A program made the translations under genes and the position numbers. The notes below the pieces were generated by a model. It worked only from the letters and a program-made list of their open reading frames with translations. It had not been told where the DNA came from and made no database searches. Shown here piece by piece: positions 20,764 to 31,635 of a DNA stretch of 64,000 nt; the first letter of the stretch is position 1, and every line of letters begins with the position of its first letter. Source of the DNA: Atriophallophorus winterbourni (taxonomy: Eukaryota > Platyhelminthes > Trematoda > Plagiorchiida > Microphallidae); assembly GCA_013407085.1 (NCBI GenBank), contig JACCGJ010002581.1, forward strand, positions 1-64,000. Direction: 5' to 3'.

Positions 20764-22500
20764 CCATAATACATTGTGAGTGAGAGGTTCAGACAGTTGC
20801 GTATGATAGGTTTTGAGCAGCATTGGATTTATCTTGTCTGGTCTCGGAGATCTCTGCACTACCGTCGTCGGAGCAATGAATACTTCAATCAAAGTCGGTC
20901 GGCCAAGTTGAATTCCTCAACAAGCTCCGTGGATTTTCGAGCGAAAACTGCGGTATGAAAGTCTGCTAATAGATCAGGGGTCTCTTTAACAGATTCAGTG
21001 AAACCAGACGAAGTTTTAAAGACAAAAAACTCCTGGTTTAATATTTGTTCTTTCATTTACAAATCGATATAAGATCTTCGGATTGTGGTGCATCTGAGAA
21101 TTCAAATGCGATTGAAAAGCTTGTTTGTCATCTCGAGTAAAGCGGATACATTTGTTTCTCAGTATCGTAAATTGTGCCCATGAATGGACTGTTTGTAGCC
21201 TTAAGAAACTCCGATGCTCTTTCCTTTCGTTTCATCCATTTTTAGTCCTGCTTCGTAGTTTAAATTTATTATGTTGAGAAGCTTTCTTCCGAACCAATAT
21301 TGAATGTTCGTCCAGTATGGATTTCAGGTGCTGAGAGAGAGAGAACCCATGACTATCCAGGATTGGAGTAATCCAGTTGTGAAAACACAGAGCGGGGCAT
21401 TCAAATCGGCCATGCATAAAATTAATTTCTCCGCAGGTTTTTTCGACATTTTTCGTTAAATGTCAACGCTATCTGTGGGCAAAATGCTCCATTTTTCGTA
21501 TCAACGGAGGCCAATTTTCGACGCGCAATTTTGAACGAATTACGAGATACCGGGAATTGTTGACACTTTTGTCTCAAAACTTTTAGTTACACCATTTGTT
21601 AATAAACTGGATCACATGTGGAAATTATCAATCAAGATCGAAAAGAAACATCGTTCAGTCGACAAATTGATATCGGGACCTGTCGGTCAATGTGTTTCAA
21701 ATTATTTGGTGAAATTTTTGTAACTGCTGAAAATTCGTTAATATAAATAAAGCCAATTTCTTCTTCTTCTTTTGCGCATTTTGTTCAGTTACTGTTGCGC
21801 CTAGCGCTACAAACGTACTCGAATTCTGGGACAACGTGGTGGTTTATAGACAACATTCTCTACAGTGGTCGGAACTGAAGTAGTAGGTTCAAGGTAGACG
21901 GTCGGTATGATCCCTTCATACGAGTAAATCCAAGAACGTGGTTATAAGCGGGTGTGTAATCCAAGACGGTTCGAAGTTGATAGTCAAGTGTCTCTGATGG
22001 TCGATCATCCCGGCTGTAGAGCGGAGAAAGTTAAAATCTCCAATCATCAATATTTGAGTCTCGTGCCGCGTTGTCACGTAGTGTAATCCATCAATCAGCT
22101 TAGTGCTGTTGGAGAACGATAGATCACGCCAATAACGCATTCGTCACCTGAGGTGAGAGTCAGAGAGCAGTGTGCGGGTATATCAAGGGCCTCATCGTTC
22201 ATAACTCTACAGATAAGCGACTGCTTGAAGTAGAGTGCTACTCCTCCACAAATCAAAGGAATAACTCAGGTTTTGAAAAGGCGACAAGTCAATCGCCGAA
22301 TCCCCGTAGGCAGACAGTAATCAACCCAAGTCTTCTCAGAAGGAATCGTGGTTGTTGAGACTCTAATATCGTTTAGAAGCTAAGTTAAAATATATTCGTC
22401 CCTAATTGAGCACTGAATGCAAGCAAGATGTCCATGGTTTGGAATATCCATAGCGCAGTGTCACCAGGATTGGCCCAAGATGTTCCAATCATACCTTCGA

Positions 22501-24848
22501 TTGTTGCCTAAGAATCCTCAAGCTGGATTCAGCCCAGTTAGTAAGACTACAAGGAGCACACATCATATTATACAGTACTGACAAAAGAGACCGATTCCCA
22601 TAAAATAGTGCATCTCTTATATAAAACGCAATTACGTGATCATCCGCCCAAATTAAATCGACACTGTACACTAAAATGGTTCACAATTTACATTCATCAA
22701 CCTCTTTTGTTCTGCTTGCTTTCTCTTAACCCACAACGAGTGATGTTCATAGTGTTAAGTGGAGACAGGAGGATCAAACTCATTGACACAGGAAACCGTG
22801 GGTGGATGACATTTAAAAAAATCTCAATTGCGTTAACTTTAACGCTGTCTGCCAATGAGGTAACGACTACTCACCACATGATAAAAGCAAGAGTGGTTGT
22901 GCCAGACCCATTTGAGATCGGTGTTTAAGTTTGAAACCCTACTTGGTGGCAGTTTCATACTCAGCGTCGTTAACGTTAACAAAATTCTCGGGGGTTTATG
23001 ACCAAATAAATTCCAGATTCCACTGATTAAGCAAAGAACTATGTTCTTTGCATTTTTGTGTTCTGATCGATTCAATCGCTATTGTTGGTGACTCCAATAA
23101 AAATGCGATTTGCCAGAGTTCAAATGGGTTATTAAATCATTCAATTTCTAAAATCTGAATGAAAGAATGCAGGAATGTTTATTTAGATGCAAATTTATCA
23201 AAGTATTTTGCACTCAGAGTCAAAGGTGATAATCCATTTATAATTTTCGATAGTGTTACAGCAGGGCTCTGATTGACCTTCATAGTGCTTGCGTTAAACC
23301 TGTAATGGAATAAATCGATGACACGCCGGTAGGTTATTGACCTACCAGAAAAAATTACATGCTGTAATCAAACACGTTTAAATGTATTCGAGTATCATTA
23401 TTAAAAATCATTTGTCAATATATAATTGACTTTCTTAAGGACGGATATTCAAATCGAAAACTTGGGTACGAGTTCCAATATCAAGTTGCTTGGTCCCAGT
23501 TGTCAACACTTTTCTTGCCGTAGCATCGAAAATTTACCGAAAGAGCTTCAAAGCGATATATTCTCTTTGCTGCAAGGGAGTTTAGCACACTATCGCACTG
23601 AGAAAGAAGTTCAAAAAGTATAGACCCGAACAAAACAAAACGGCATTAGCAGGAGGACCCAAGTCGAAGATTTGTGATCAGTAAATTATTGGCTATCTAT
23701 TTCCACACACAAAACGATTAAAACAATGGATTTAACTTACCGGCATTAACTGCAACGTACTGAGAATGAGTACGTGGAGAGAATCAATCAGTAATAGAAC
23801 AAGGCTGTAAGTTTTCCAACGCATTTGGTTCGACACAGAAGTATTATCCAAACAGAAGAGACCATACGCGAAACGTTCACATGACAATCGTACGGAACAA
23901 TTACACGCTTCATAAACACGCCGGGTAACCGACACGTGATCCCATTAAGATTGGCACACTTTAGTCTTGCGCCGCATCGTGACGAAACCCCACATGATTT
24001 CAATAAAAAAGGAAGTACGAAAATTTGCTATGAAAAATTCAAGTTACGTGGAAATCAACTGAGATCGTCAGACAGCCAAATGAAGTTGAATCAAGGCTAG
24101 TAGATCGTTGTTGGAGTTAATTTGGTGCACGAATCGTGGGGCATTGCAATCGCGGTTCCGAGAAGCACAACAAAAAGAACAAAATTCGATCACATATCTC
24201 TTTGGATATATTAAATGCTCGAACCAATCCAAGTTGACGAGCTCCATGTTTATCTAGAAGGTACACGACATGAATAGTCAAACAAATGAACTAAACCCCA
24301 TTCTAAGTAGCAAATTATCCGAAAAATTCTCACAAATAAGCACATAAACTACCATGCTTTGAGATTCCTATCTTCGTCAGCATCCTGCGGAGATATTTAA
24401 AAAACCCAGAACTTAGAACGATTAACCTATTCAAACTAGACCTTTGGGATGAAAACAAAATACGCACCTCTGACATCTGAATGAACAGTGCATTTGAGCA
24501 AAATACTATCACGAGATCACATAAGTTTTAAATACTAGAAACCACAAATCAAAAATGTCATTTCGAGGAATATGAGTCTATACGAGCAAGCTAAACAAAC
24601 CCACCCCCATACCAACAAAACCAAAGCGATATGATTGTAAAAAATGAGCAGAATCATTCACTTGGGCAGAAAAAAAATAATCATTAAGATGAAATCCCAT
24701 CACATGGAGAACAATACAATGATAAGGCACAGAGATAAAGAAACAATAGACAAGCGAAAATGTGCAATAGAAAGACGAGTGTTCTGAAACATAGACTTGG
24801 TGTTGCATATGGACGATAGAAAGGGCGACAGAGATAGAGAGAATAAGA
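22501..24848. other. Unassigned; probably 3' flank of the TBC gene
   Basis: Immediately downstream (minus strand) of the TBC stop codon, so part should be 3' UTR. No convincing polyadenylation signal close to the stop was identified. One orphan plus-strand exon candidate is listed separately. Confidence 0.35.
23440..23617 (+). CDS. Orphan exon candidate, unknown protein
   Basis: Open block between a possible acceptor (TTTCTTAAG) and a possible donor (GTATAG). The translation includes SIENLPKELQSDIFSLLQGS, with balanced composition suggestive of a helical protein segment. No domain recognised. The donor is weak and no partner exon is known. Confidence 0.25.
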
Positions 24849-24938
24849 CTAGTTAGATCGTTCATGTTGATCTTCAAACTGGCGCCGCAATTTTTGAATT
24901 CTCGAGCGTGGAAATGATCGGGGAGATTTGAATACTGC
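24849..24938 (-). CDS. TBC-domain Rab GAP (GRTP1-like), terminal exon
   Basis: Follows a strong 3' splice site (TTTATATTTCCACAG). It encodes AVFKSPRSFPRSRIQKLRRQ and a short charged tail, then TAG at 24849-24851. It joins in phase 0 to the exon at 27250, giving ...CHQFMQ-AVFKSPRSFPRSRI. This matches the layout of GRTP1-type proteins, where the TBC domain ends and a basic segment (HTFMQKIF..PGSL....I..LR) closes the protein. The SINE at 25019-25200 lies just upstream in the intron. Confidence 0.8.
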   Translation of the reverse strand, partial: AVFKSPRSFPRSRIQKLRRQFEDQHERSN

Positions 24939-25018
24939 CTGTGGAAATATAAAACAGGCTAAATTGAATGGAACGCAGGATTTTATAAAACTAAAAATTG
25001 AGTAAAACAACAGATTTA

Positions 25019-25200
25019 CTGTATGTATGTATGAAAGCACAAGCCTGATCCAGGCAAAGTGCCGCACAGTCAGAGACTGCACGTGGGCTAAGATACTGTC
25101 AGGTTGCCCAGGCCTAGACAGATATGAGGGGGAATAGAAATAGTAGTGAGACTCCAGCGTGTTTCAGCATGCAGCTCACTACCGTTGGCCAATCAATTTA
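25019..25200 (-). repeat. SINE-like repeat R, full copy
   Basis: The minus-strand unit starts TAAATTGATTGGCCAACGG, has a middle with GGAGTCTCACTAC, then a 3' half from CTGTCTAGGCCTGGG to GGCTTGTGCTTTCATAC, and a (CATA)n tail. Near-identical to 29839-30029. Lies in an intron of the TBC gene. Confidence 0.8.
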
Positions 25201-25954
25201 GCACGATGTTAGCCGCACAGCACATAAATGCTGCACGATTGCACATCCGTGCAATGTAGTAGGGTCCCTGAAAAGTTTCTATGCTCTGTAACAGCGGTGA
25301 TAACCTACGATATGTCATCCAGAACTGTCCAAGGTCCGAACGAGTGAAGGGATGCAGTAGCCTTAATCTTCGGAGATGTCTGGGTGTGAGGATAATGTAT
25401 ACGATTCGTACAACCTGATACATATTCGCCAAATTTGTCAATAGATTTTTACAACAGTGGGATAAGAGATAGCGAAAGGAACAATAGCAATTACATGAAG
25501 ACCATTGACGAGTGTGAGTTCGACGTAGCGTAACAACTGGTTGGTTATCATCATCACTTCAGGCGTCCTGGATGACCCGAACCGGGAAAGGTTGTGACAA
25601 TTAAAGGTAAAACCTCTTGCACTGATTTTAATGCAACATAAATGATTGACACAGTAGACCGCAGATCAACTCAGGGAGGAGTGAACCGGGGGCAATAAAA
25701 AGTAATTACGGGAGGAATGCCCACAAAAATATGCAGGATGATCGTGGAGATTAACATTGAGTCAAGATGGAGTTAACAAGCGATGCTTACCGTGGCTCTC
25801 CTGTGCTTTTCATGCCATCGCCACAATCAAGATGTACGGGGCCTTAACATATTGGCTTGCTTATCTTCTCGAAACAACACGCCCTCAAAATGGAAGCAAA
25901 GTATTGCAGTCTTAATATTTCTGATCTCCTGAGATGGGTCATCAAGACATTGAA
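25201..25954. other. Unassigned intron sequence of TBC gene
   Basis: No supported feature between the SINE and repeat H. Confidence 0.4.
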
Positions 25955-26230
25955 GTCATCATCATCATCATCATCAAAGACAGCAATATACCGGTAGCAC
26001 GTACCGAATGCTTAACTGCCATACAACCATGAAAAAGTAAAATCCTAAAAGATGGGGAAGGGTGGGACTTAAATTGCTACGGCTTCTATAGAAGAGTAAG
26101 CACAAACAAACTGGGAAGAGGTGCCTACACCTCGAGTGGAACATGCATTCAAACAAGTTTCGTGAACGAGTAGAGCAACATCAGCACGGCAGCTTCCTTG
26201 CGGCTTTCACTGTCATGCATCATAACAAGC
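25955..26230 (+). repeat. Dispersed repeat H, copy 1 (uninterrupted)
   Basis: Starts at a (TCA)n stretch. It aligns over about 270 bases with 28920-29290 (shared: AATCCTAAAA, GAAGAG/GACAAG-TGCCTA, CAGCTTCCT-GCGGC), but lacks the 137-bp insert present there. It serves as the empty site for that insertion. Confidence 0.6.
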
Positions 26231-26800
26231 TTTTCTCGTCACTCCGCTTGACAACATACAAGGTTATGCAAACACTCCAAGAAGATGCTTAGTGCAAGAC
26301 CGCCATTGAACACGGTTTCGGGACATATCCTGAAGCGTACCTAACCATTGCGATATATGATCGCGGGGACACCAGCCTGGAAGACGCGCTGCGTCTACTT
26401 TGGAAAGGTTACTAGTAAGAATTTTTAGCTGCCTATGCCATGTGACGGTTTGGCCACCCCGAGATTTACGCCAATCAGGATGTGGCGTCGCAAAAAGAAT
26501 CTGTGTCGGAAGTCGGTGGTCCGGCATCCGTAAAACGTGACCCAACCAGCGTAACCTATGCAGGTTGATCTGCTTCTCTATATCGACATTACTACCAAAC
26601 AACTTATTTCGGAGAGCATCGGTGCGCATACGATTGTAACAGCTAACTCCTAAAATGCTGCGGAGACACCGGTTGTCAAATACTTGGAGACGCTGAATTG
26701 AAGTAGTCAATGAATATAAATGGCTAGATGAGTTTTTCAGCCAGATGTACCGATTCCTTGATAAACAACTAGGTTGTTTCGCCAAGTTTTTAGAAACAAG
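26220..26800 (-). pseudogene. RTE-like RT, C-terminal fragment
   Basis: The minus strand is open for 173 codons (26785-26264) with LQVFDNRCLRSILGVS, LRWLGHVLRM and GGQTVTWHRQ, the post-RT C-terminal region of RTE-clade LINEs. No RT catalytic motifs; 5'-truncated. Inserted in an intron of the TBC gene in the same orientation as the gene. Confidence 0.8.
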
Positions 26801-27249
26801 GCACGTGGAGCAACCGCGAGTAATTCACAGTCGACAAATCTTATCAAGCCAAGAGTATGAAATCACCAAATGTAAGTAATTCTCCGAGGGAAGCGGATGC
26901 CAAATACACGAAACCACTGAGATTCATCCGTCAGATTTGTGAACCACTGGCTAGCGCACAGTGGTGAACGTGTTCTGAACACGCCTTTCGAACTATAGTA
27001 AAGCGACAAGCCGGTGATAGCTATTGGCAGAAGGTAGAAAAATACATTGGCAGGGGTATGCGGTGTAGAATTTCGCCATCCTTGAAAACGCAACTCGCAG
27101 TATATAATGCATTTTAAGCGACAGATCCGCGTAGGATGCCACGTTTACTAAAAAATACGTAAAGCAAGTGCATGATTAAATCGTTTATAGTTCTGGGTAG
27201 AACATCGTGTGCTGTGCTGAATATAGTAAACGAAAAAAAAATGTATTAC
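26801..27249. other. Unassigned intron sequence of TBC gene
   Basis: The minus-strand frame 27093-26863 shows no recognisable domain. Confidence 0.4.
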
Positions 27250-27435
27250 CTGCATAAACTGATGACATCGCAAGGTGCGGTTGTCTACGCACATTTTGCG
27301 GAATTTGGTTAGAATCGCTGGAAAATCTTTACAAGCGAATATCTCCTCCCGGTGAATATCAATCAACGTCAACCCAACACGGAAAAGAATTTTTTCCCCT
27401 TCGTAAAACAGGCAGTCGAACACACGTAGCGTAGT
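27250..27435 (-). CDS. TBC-domain Rab GAP (GRTP1-like), penultimate exon
   Basis: Exactly 62 codons between acceptor TGATTTCACAG and donor GTAATA, phase 0 at both ends. It encodes TTLRVFDCLFYEGEKILFRV, then GLTLIDIHREEIFACKDFP and RCHQFMQ. This is the C-terminal helical part of the TBC domain (family pattern: ETVLRIWDCLFYEGxKILFRVALTL). It joins the exon at 30451 as DVLPIE-TTLRVFDC without a gap, strong evidence that both belong to one functional gene. Confidence 0.9.
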
Positions 27436-28040
27436 CTGTGAAATCAGAATAAATGAATCAAATACAAGGACTCTAAGATCAAATTTTGCCAGAAATGCTA
27501 ATAATCAGTTTAGTAATGGTAACTGTACTAATTGTTCTGCTACTGTTGTAATAGTATGACTCGATAACGTATTTAGAGAATATAACGGGCTCGGTTACGC
27601 AAAAACAGCTACGAAGAAAAGGAGATATTAATAACATCCTTATCAACAAATCCATTTTCCGGTTCGATCGTATCGAAAACATTTACGTTGATGCACACAC
27701 GTAGCTGAAGTTCCATTTGATTGGTCGTTAAACAATAGCCACAGTCCGAAATGGTACAATGACGGATACCATGGTAATAAGCGAAAGAAGGCGATTACAC
27801 AGGGGATGAGGTGAACAACATTATGTGAAAGCAAGATGCAGTGTCCGTGATAACTAGCCATTAAACGAGACTAATAAGTGGATAATATTGTTGTTGGATG
27901 TACGTCACACGCGCACGATGATCTCACGATCCATCGCGTTTCACATGACGAAAGAGTCCGAATCGGGAGAAACAAATTCTCCCGCAGCGTTCACAGCGAT
28001 CGGCAGTACTAGGTCGACAAGGAGCATGTTTACGCTGTTG
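27436..28040. other. Unassigned intron sequence of TBC gene
   Basis: Nothing supported. A GACGAAAGAG stretch near 27950 superficially resembles part of a hammerhead but lacks the core. Confidence 0.4.
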
Positions 28041-28700
28041 GTATGGTATGGTATGAAAGCACAAGCCTGATCCAGGCAAAGTGCCGCAAAGTCAGAGAAT
28101 GCACGTGGGCTAAGATACTGTCAGGTTGCCCAGGCCTAGACAGGTATGATCTACGTTTAGCCGAACAAAGCAGTAGCTCCTCTCCTCCATCTTGAAGATG
28201 AAGCTTCACACCGTGCCGCCAAAGTGAGTGGTCAAGCGCGAGTTCTTCCCAACCAGTAGGGTGAATATCAGGAGCATTCATGTCTTTTGAAAACGTGTTT
28301 GTAGCGTAGGTGCAGCCGTAGAGTAAATGTTTTGGAATACGACCATTTCTTTGTTCTATAAACGTGGCGTAGTTAACGTAGGCGGCGCTGTCGTAGTACA
28401 CAGAATCAGCTGTGTAGACTCAATTTAGAGAGCATTTGCGCGTATATTACACTGCACCTCCATGATATGTTCAAGATCAGGCCGATTCTCCGTAAATAGA
28501 AAGCATTTAGCTTCGTTAGTGTCTGGCATGGATGCACCAGGTTTCACTGCCGTACAGTGAAGCATTCAATATGCACGCGCTGTATACCCTCAGTTTCATC
28601 AGTTTGCGGGTGGTCTGGATATGGGACTACGAGCGGAACAACAAGGCAGTTGCTCTGCAATCCGTTTATCAAGTTTCGTGTCTAGTGAGAAGTTACCTGC
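28041..28700 (-). mobile_element. RTE-like LINE, 3' end, tail shared with SINE R
   Basis: Minus strand: from about 28650, decayed RT C-terminus (ETWCIHARHTNEAKCF-like), then RIPKHLLYG near 28320, WEELALDHSLWRHGVK (28250-28200), coding end about 28150, then immediately the sequence CTGTCTAGGCCTGGG...GCTTTCATAC and a (CATAC)n tail at 28041-28056. The last 105 bases are the same as the 3' half of SINE R, which makes this LINE the plausible machinery donor for R. Confidence 0.75.
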
Positions 28701-28919
28701 AAAATATATAAAATGATGTACTGGTTAAATTTGAAAGTGTTCAACAGTGATGATTGTAGGAGATACTGTCCCCTAAAAATAGCAGCGAAGAATTCCCAAG
28801 ATTTAGTAATACTGGTGAAACAATCCGCGGCTGAGGTTATGCGCAGTACACGTTCAACTTGGTAAAAGCCAGAAGGCTGCGCAATGGCAATGGATCATTT
28901 TACAAATAAGACGCTGCAT
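28701..28919. other. Unassigned intron sequence
   Basis: No supported feature. Confidence 0.35.
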
Positions 28920-29290
28920 TATCATTGATCACCATAATCATCAAAGACACTACTAAATCGGTAGAAGCTGAATACTCCATTGCCATAATGTTAACACAAT
29001 GAGAAATCCTAAAAAGAAGGGGAATGTGAGGTACGGACATACTGGGACAAGCTGCCTATAACGCGAATAGAACATACATTCAACTAATGTAAAGTGTTGG
29101 TCACATGCCCAGCAGTTACAATAGTCCTATAACCAGAAATCATACAGTGATTCTGTATTGGAACATTGTGGTTCTTTGTAAGAAGTCTATTCAACAGCAG
29201 CATTCAGGGAAAGCATTGTTTACATTCAATCAAGTTCTGTGAATGAGTGCAGCGAGATCAGCAAAACAGCTTCCTCGCGGCTATTAAACA
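28920..29290 (+). repeat. Dispersed repeat H, copy 2 (interrupted)
   Basis: Same sequence order as 25955-26230, split by the 137-bp insert at 29084-29220. Confidence 0.6.
29084..29220. mobile_element. Decayed hammerhead-type repeat with 9-bp target-site duplication
   Basis: TACATTCAA flanks the insert at 29075-29083 and 29221-29229, and repeat H copy 1 lacks the insert. The inside resembles the 9240-9720 repeats: GTGTTGGTCACATGCCC corresponds to GTGTTGCTCACATCCCC at 9254, and GAACATTGTGGTTCTTTG to GAACATCGTGGTTCGTTG at 9642. The ribozyme core itself is no longer recognisable. Confidence 0.6.
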
Positions 29291-29704
29291 AAACAAAATT
29301 AACAATACTGAGGAAGTGTTATGAATGCCACACGTAAATGAACTGATGACTATTTTACTTGTCGCCGGTGTATGTTCCGGACGTTTGTATAAAACATTCT
29401 CCGTGTGCTCAACTTGCAGAGTTCGCAGTATTTAAACCGCCGTATTTTGCACAATTCAAAGCAAATACGTGATTAGGAAGGTTAAAAGGCTTGTATAAAG
29501 ATGTGCAACAATTCTGCGGAGGATTGCGCATAGAGTTTGGTTGGTCATCATTCGTTTTTATTTATGACCAGCCTATCAACCGCTCGACACAATTTCCTAA
29601 GACAAGGAATGAGCAAAACCGGTTTGGTTCCGTCGCATTATTTATTGTAATGACAAGGATTAATGATAACAATAAAAACTAAAGTGTTGCTCACTTACTT
29701 GAAT
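29291..29704. other. Unassigned intron sequence
   Basis: A short GTGTTGCTCAC at 29683 echoes the hammerhead repeat edge; otherwise nothing. Confidence 0.35.
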
Positions 29705-29815
29705 GCCAGTTCCATTCGAGGCGTAGACAACCAATCCTAGTGTGTTCGTGCTTACTCTTCTAGACGTTCCGGTAACTGTTTAAGTCCAGCCGTTTCCAAT
29801 CTACTAAGATCTAAT
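29705..29815 (-). repeat. Dispersed repeat H, copy 3 (partial, inverted)
   Basis: Reverse complement of 26030-26140 with substitutions; GTGCTTACTCTTCTA and TTTAAGTCC are shared. Confidence 0.55.
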
Positions 29816-29838
29816 CACGTCAAGGTTGTATGGCTGAT

Positions 29839-30029
29839 GGCATGGTATATGGTATTGTATGAAAGCACAAGCCTGATCCAGGCAAAGTGCCGCACAGTCA
29901 GAGACTGCACGTGGGCTAAGATACTGTCAGGTTGCCCAGGCCTAGACAGATATGAGGGGGAAATAGAAATAGTAGTGAGACTCCAGCGTGTTTCAGCATG
30001 CAGCTCACTACCGTTGGCCAATCAATTTA
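29839..30029 (-). mobile_element. SINE-like repeat R, full copy with 11-bp target-site duplication
   Basis: GTATGGCTGAT at 29828-29838 and 30030-30040 flanks a 191-bp unit. On the minus strand: about 90-bp head (TAAATTGATTGGCCAACGG...ACTACTATT), then the 3' half shared with the RTE-like LINE, then a short tail with GTATG units. No coding capacity. The head may derive from a tRNA (weak A/B-box resemblance) but this is not demonstrable by eye. Confidence 0.85.
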
Positions 30030-30040
30030 GTATGGCTGAT

Positions 30041-30450
30041 ACATGCTATCGATGCAATGCTGTCTTTGATGGTGATTAGAAAGCAAGTGCGCCTCTACAT
30101 CATGTCGATTTCTCTCTCTCTATGACAGGACTAGTAGCCTCGACACTCGTGCTGTACGACACATTAACCAATTCTTAAATTCTAGCTTTAGACATTTCAA
30201 TATTGAAGATTTTATGGTGAACAAATGGCGAATAACTGTAGACGTTACATGGTGATCGAGCTTTAAATCTACATGGACGAAGGTAACCAACAAACGGCAC
30301 CTCAGTAACGACGCATGCTAAAAGTTCGGGTAAATTGTTAATGGTCACAATCATATATATATATATATATGATATTACTATTATATATTAGCGTTTGCGG
30401 CCGCGACGAAACAAAATGATGCGAACAAGGAGCGAAATTCGGATCCATAC
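30041..30450. repeat. Unassigned sequence with (AT)n microsatellite
   Basis: An AT dinucleotide run occupies about 30352-30372; otherwise nothing supported up to the TBC exon. Confidence 0.5.
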
Positions 30451-30517
30451 CTCGATGGGCAGGACATCAGATCCACACAGATGAAACCATTTTGTGCAAA
30501 GAAGTTCGAAGGTAGGC
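30451..30517 (-). CDS. TBC-domain Rab GAP (GRTP1-like), internal exon
   Basis: 67 bases: one base completing a codon, then 22 codons ending at donor GTATGG. Encodes PTFELLCTKWFHLCGSDVLP and IE, the conserved W..LLVSKWF.CLF.DVLPVE block of TBC domains. The acceptor used is CGAGCAAG before 30517 and is the least certain boundary. Phase fits direct joining to the exon at 33143 (CG+G = Arg). Compared with vertebrate GRTP1 about 14 residues are missing between VLGELLR and this block, so a small exon may be unrecognised in the 2.6-kb intron, or the loop is shorter here. Confidence 0.8.
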
Positions 30518-31187
30518 CTTGCTCGATGATATGGGGGGTGCGGGGAATTTTTGGGGGGGGACAGTTCGGGATCGGACGAGCTAAAAAGGTAGTAGAGCAT
30601 GAAACAATTCACCATCATTAAAGACACCGATACGATATCTATAGCATAGTCGGAAACCTGAAGAGCACACGTTCATGTGAAAAGTTTTTTAAGCAAAAAA
30701 GGAGGAAAAAAGAATCGATGTTTCAAAAACACTGGATATCTGTGCACGGGATTATGTTTGTAACCATTGTAAACATTGTAATCACAATGCGCTACTTGTT
30801 AAGCCACGCTGACATGACCAGTGTCCACCCAATGCGCGTCAAAGGTATGTATTATGATAGCTGATCAGGGCATGCATATTAATCGATACATCATAAAAAA
30901 ATGCAAGCAAACCCTCAGATTAATTACGCAGATGGGTCTGTTAAAAGTAAATTTAAACAAGATTAGTATAACTGATAGCAGTTATGTCATTGCGTGAAAA
31001 CCAAGGCAAAAATCTCAATGTTTCAGCACGTTGGTTGCAGAATAAAGTATTCATTCCTAAAATAACATGCCGTTGAAAAAATTAACATAAATATTGTATA
31101 AGTTGGACGTGCATAATGTATAATTCACGTATTTGCAACCGTGTAGCACTTCTGTGTTGTTCAGCTAACACCGTGTTAAATGTATTT
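30518..31187. other. Unassigned intron sequence of TBC gene
   Basis: No supported feature. Confidence 0.4.
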
Positions 31188-31402
31188 TCCAACGGCAGTG
31201 AGCGGTATGCGGAAACACGCTAGAATCTCACTGCCATTTCATTTTTCGTTTTCGATTCTCACATCTGTCTAGACCTGGGCAACCTGACAGTATCTTAACC
31301 CACGTGCAGCCTATGACCGTGCGACACTGCCTGGACCAAACTTGTGATTTCATACATACATACATACATACATACGTATGTATGTATGTATGTATGTATG
31401 AA
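31188..31402 (+). repeat. SINE-like repeat R, diverged copy, with (CATA)n/(TATG)n tail
   Basis: Plus-strand unit: AACGGCAGTGAGC, AACACGCTAGAATCTCACTG, CTGTCTAGACCTGGGCAACC, CCTGGACCAAACTTGTGATTTC, then a 46-bp CATA/TATG tract at 31357-31402 that switches strand midway and could form a hairpin. Confidence 0.7.
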
Positions 31403-31429
31403 CACAATGCTATCGGTACAGAGAAATCC

Positions 31430-31635
31430 CTTGTGAAAATGTTAGAGGAGGAATTATGAACTTGCTTAAGCTAGAAATATCCAACTTAATATTAGAAGAA
31501 GCATTCACGTCTCGTCTAATGCTCCCACTTAAAACCCGAAGCGTAAATAACATAAGTAGACTTTCTGCACAGAGGTGCAATTGTGTATTATTTCTGCACT
31601 GTATATGTAACTCCATGCTGAATTGATTTGCCATG
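31430..31635 (+). repeat. Repeat G, copy 1
   Basis: About 190 bases matching 47285-47480 with substitutions (GAACTTGCTTAAGCTAGAAATA, GCAATTGTGTATTA, TGCTGAATTGATTTG). Both copies lie on the same side of the duplicated TBC segments, so they may mark the left limit of that duplication rather than a mobile repeat. Confidence 0.65.

Larger units (their letters stand above)
17340..22500 (-). mobile_element. Family A LINE (minus) split by a nested family A copy and a hammerhead repeat
   Basis: The minus strand carries an old family A element: endonuclease at 22500-21850, RT start at 20950-20485, then RT palm and thumb at 18178-17340. The two RT parts are contiguous in the protein (...HLERNVV joins VKIQDQHGF) once the plus-strand element at 18179-20477 is removed. 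A second interruption, a hammerhead-bearing repeat at about 20676-20763, falls between THNVL and LFINLFQVG. Many stops and frameshifts make it non-functional. Confidence 0.75.
20485..22500 (-). pseudogene. Endonuclease and RT start of the split family A element
   Basis: The minus strand shows QILMIGDFNF (the GDFN block of the apurinic-like endonuclease) near 22050, HLTINFEPSWITHP after it, and RSPRPDKINPMLL and VGVVPKDWKRG of the RT start (20870, 20620). Frames shift repeatedly. The region 20990-21850 between them is too eroded to read. Confidence 0.65.

Noticed and set aside
22608..22928. 106-codon plus-strand frame
   Set aside because: No domain, no splice logic, and composition like surrounding non-coding DNA.
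24578..24877. Hydrophobic minus-strand frame downstream of the TBC stop
   Set aside because: Overlaps the TBC terminal exon in another frame and then runs into its 3' UTR; the membrane-like composition is a T-rich artefact.
28030..28401. 123-codon minus frame as a single protein
   Set aside because: It is the end of an RTE RT plus read-through into the 3' UTR shared with SINE R.
29839..29930. tRNA-derived promoter boxes in the SINE R head
   Set aside because: Resemblance to A and B boxes is too weak to claim by eye.
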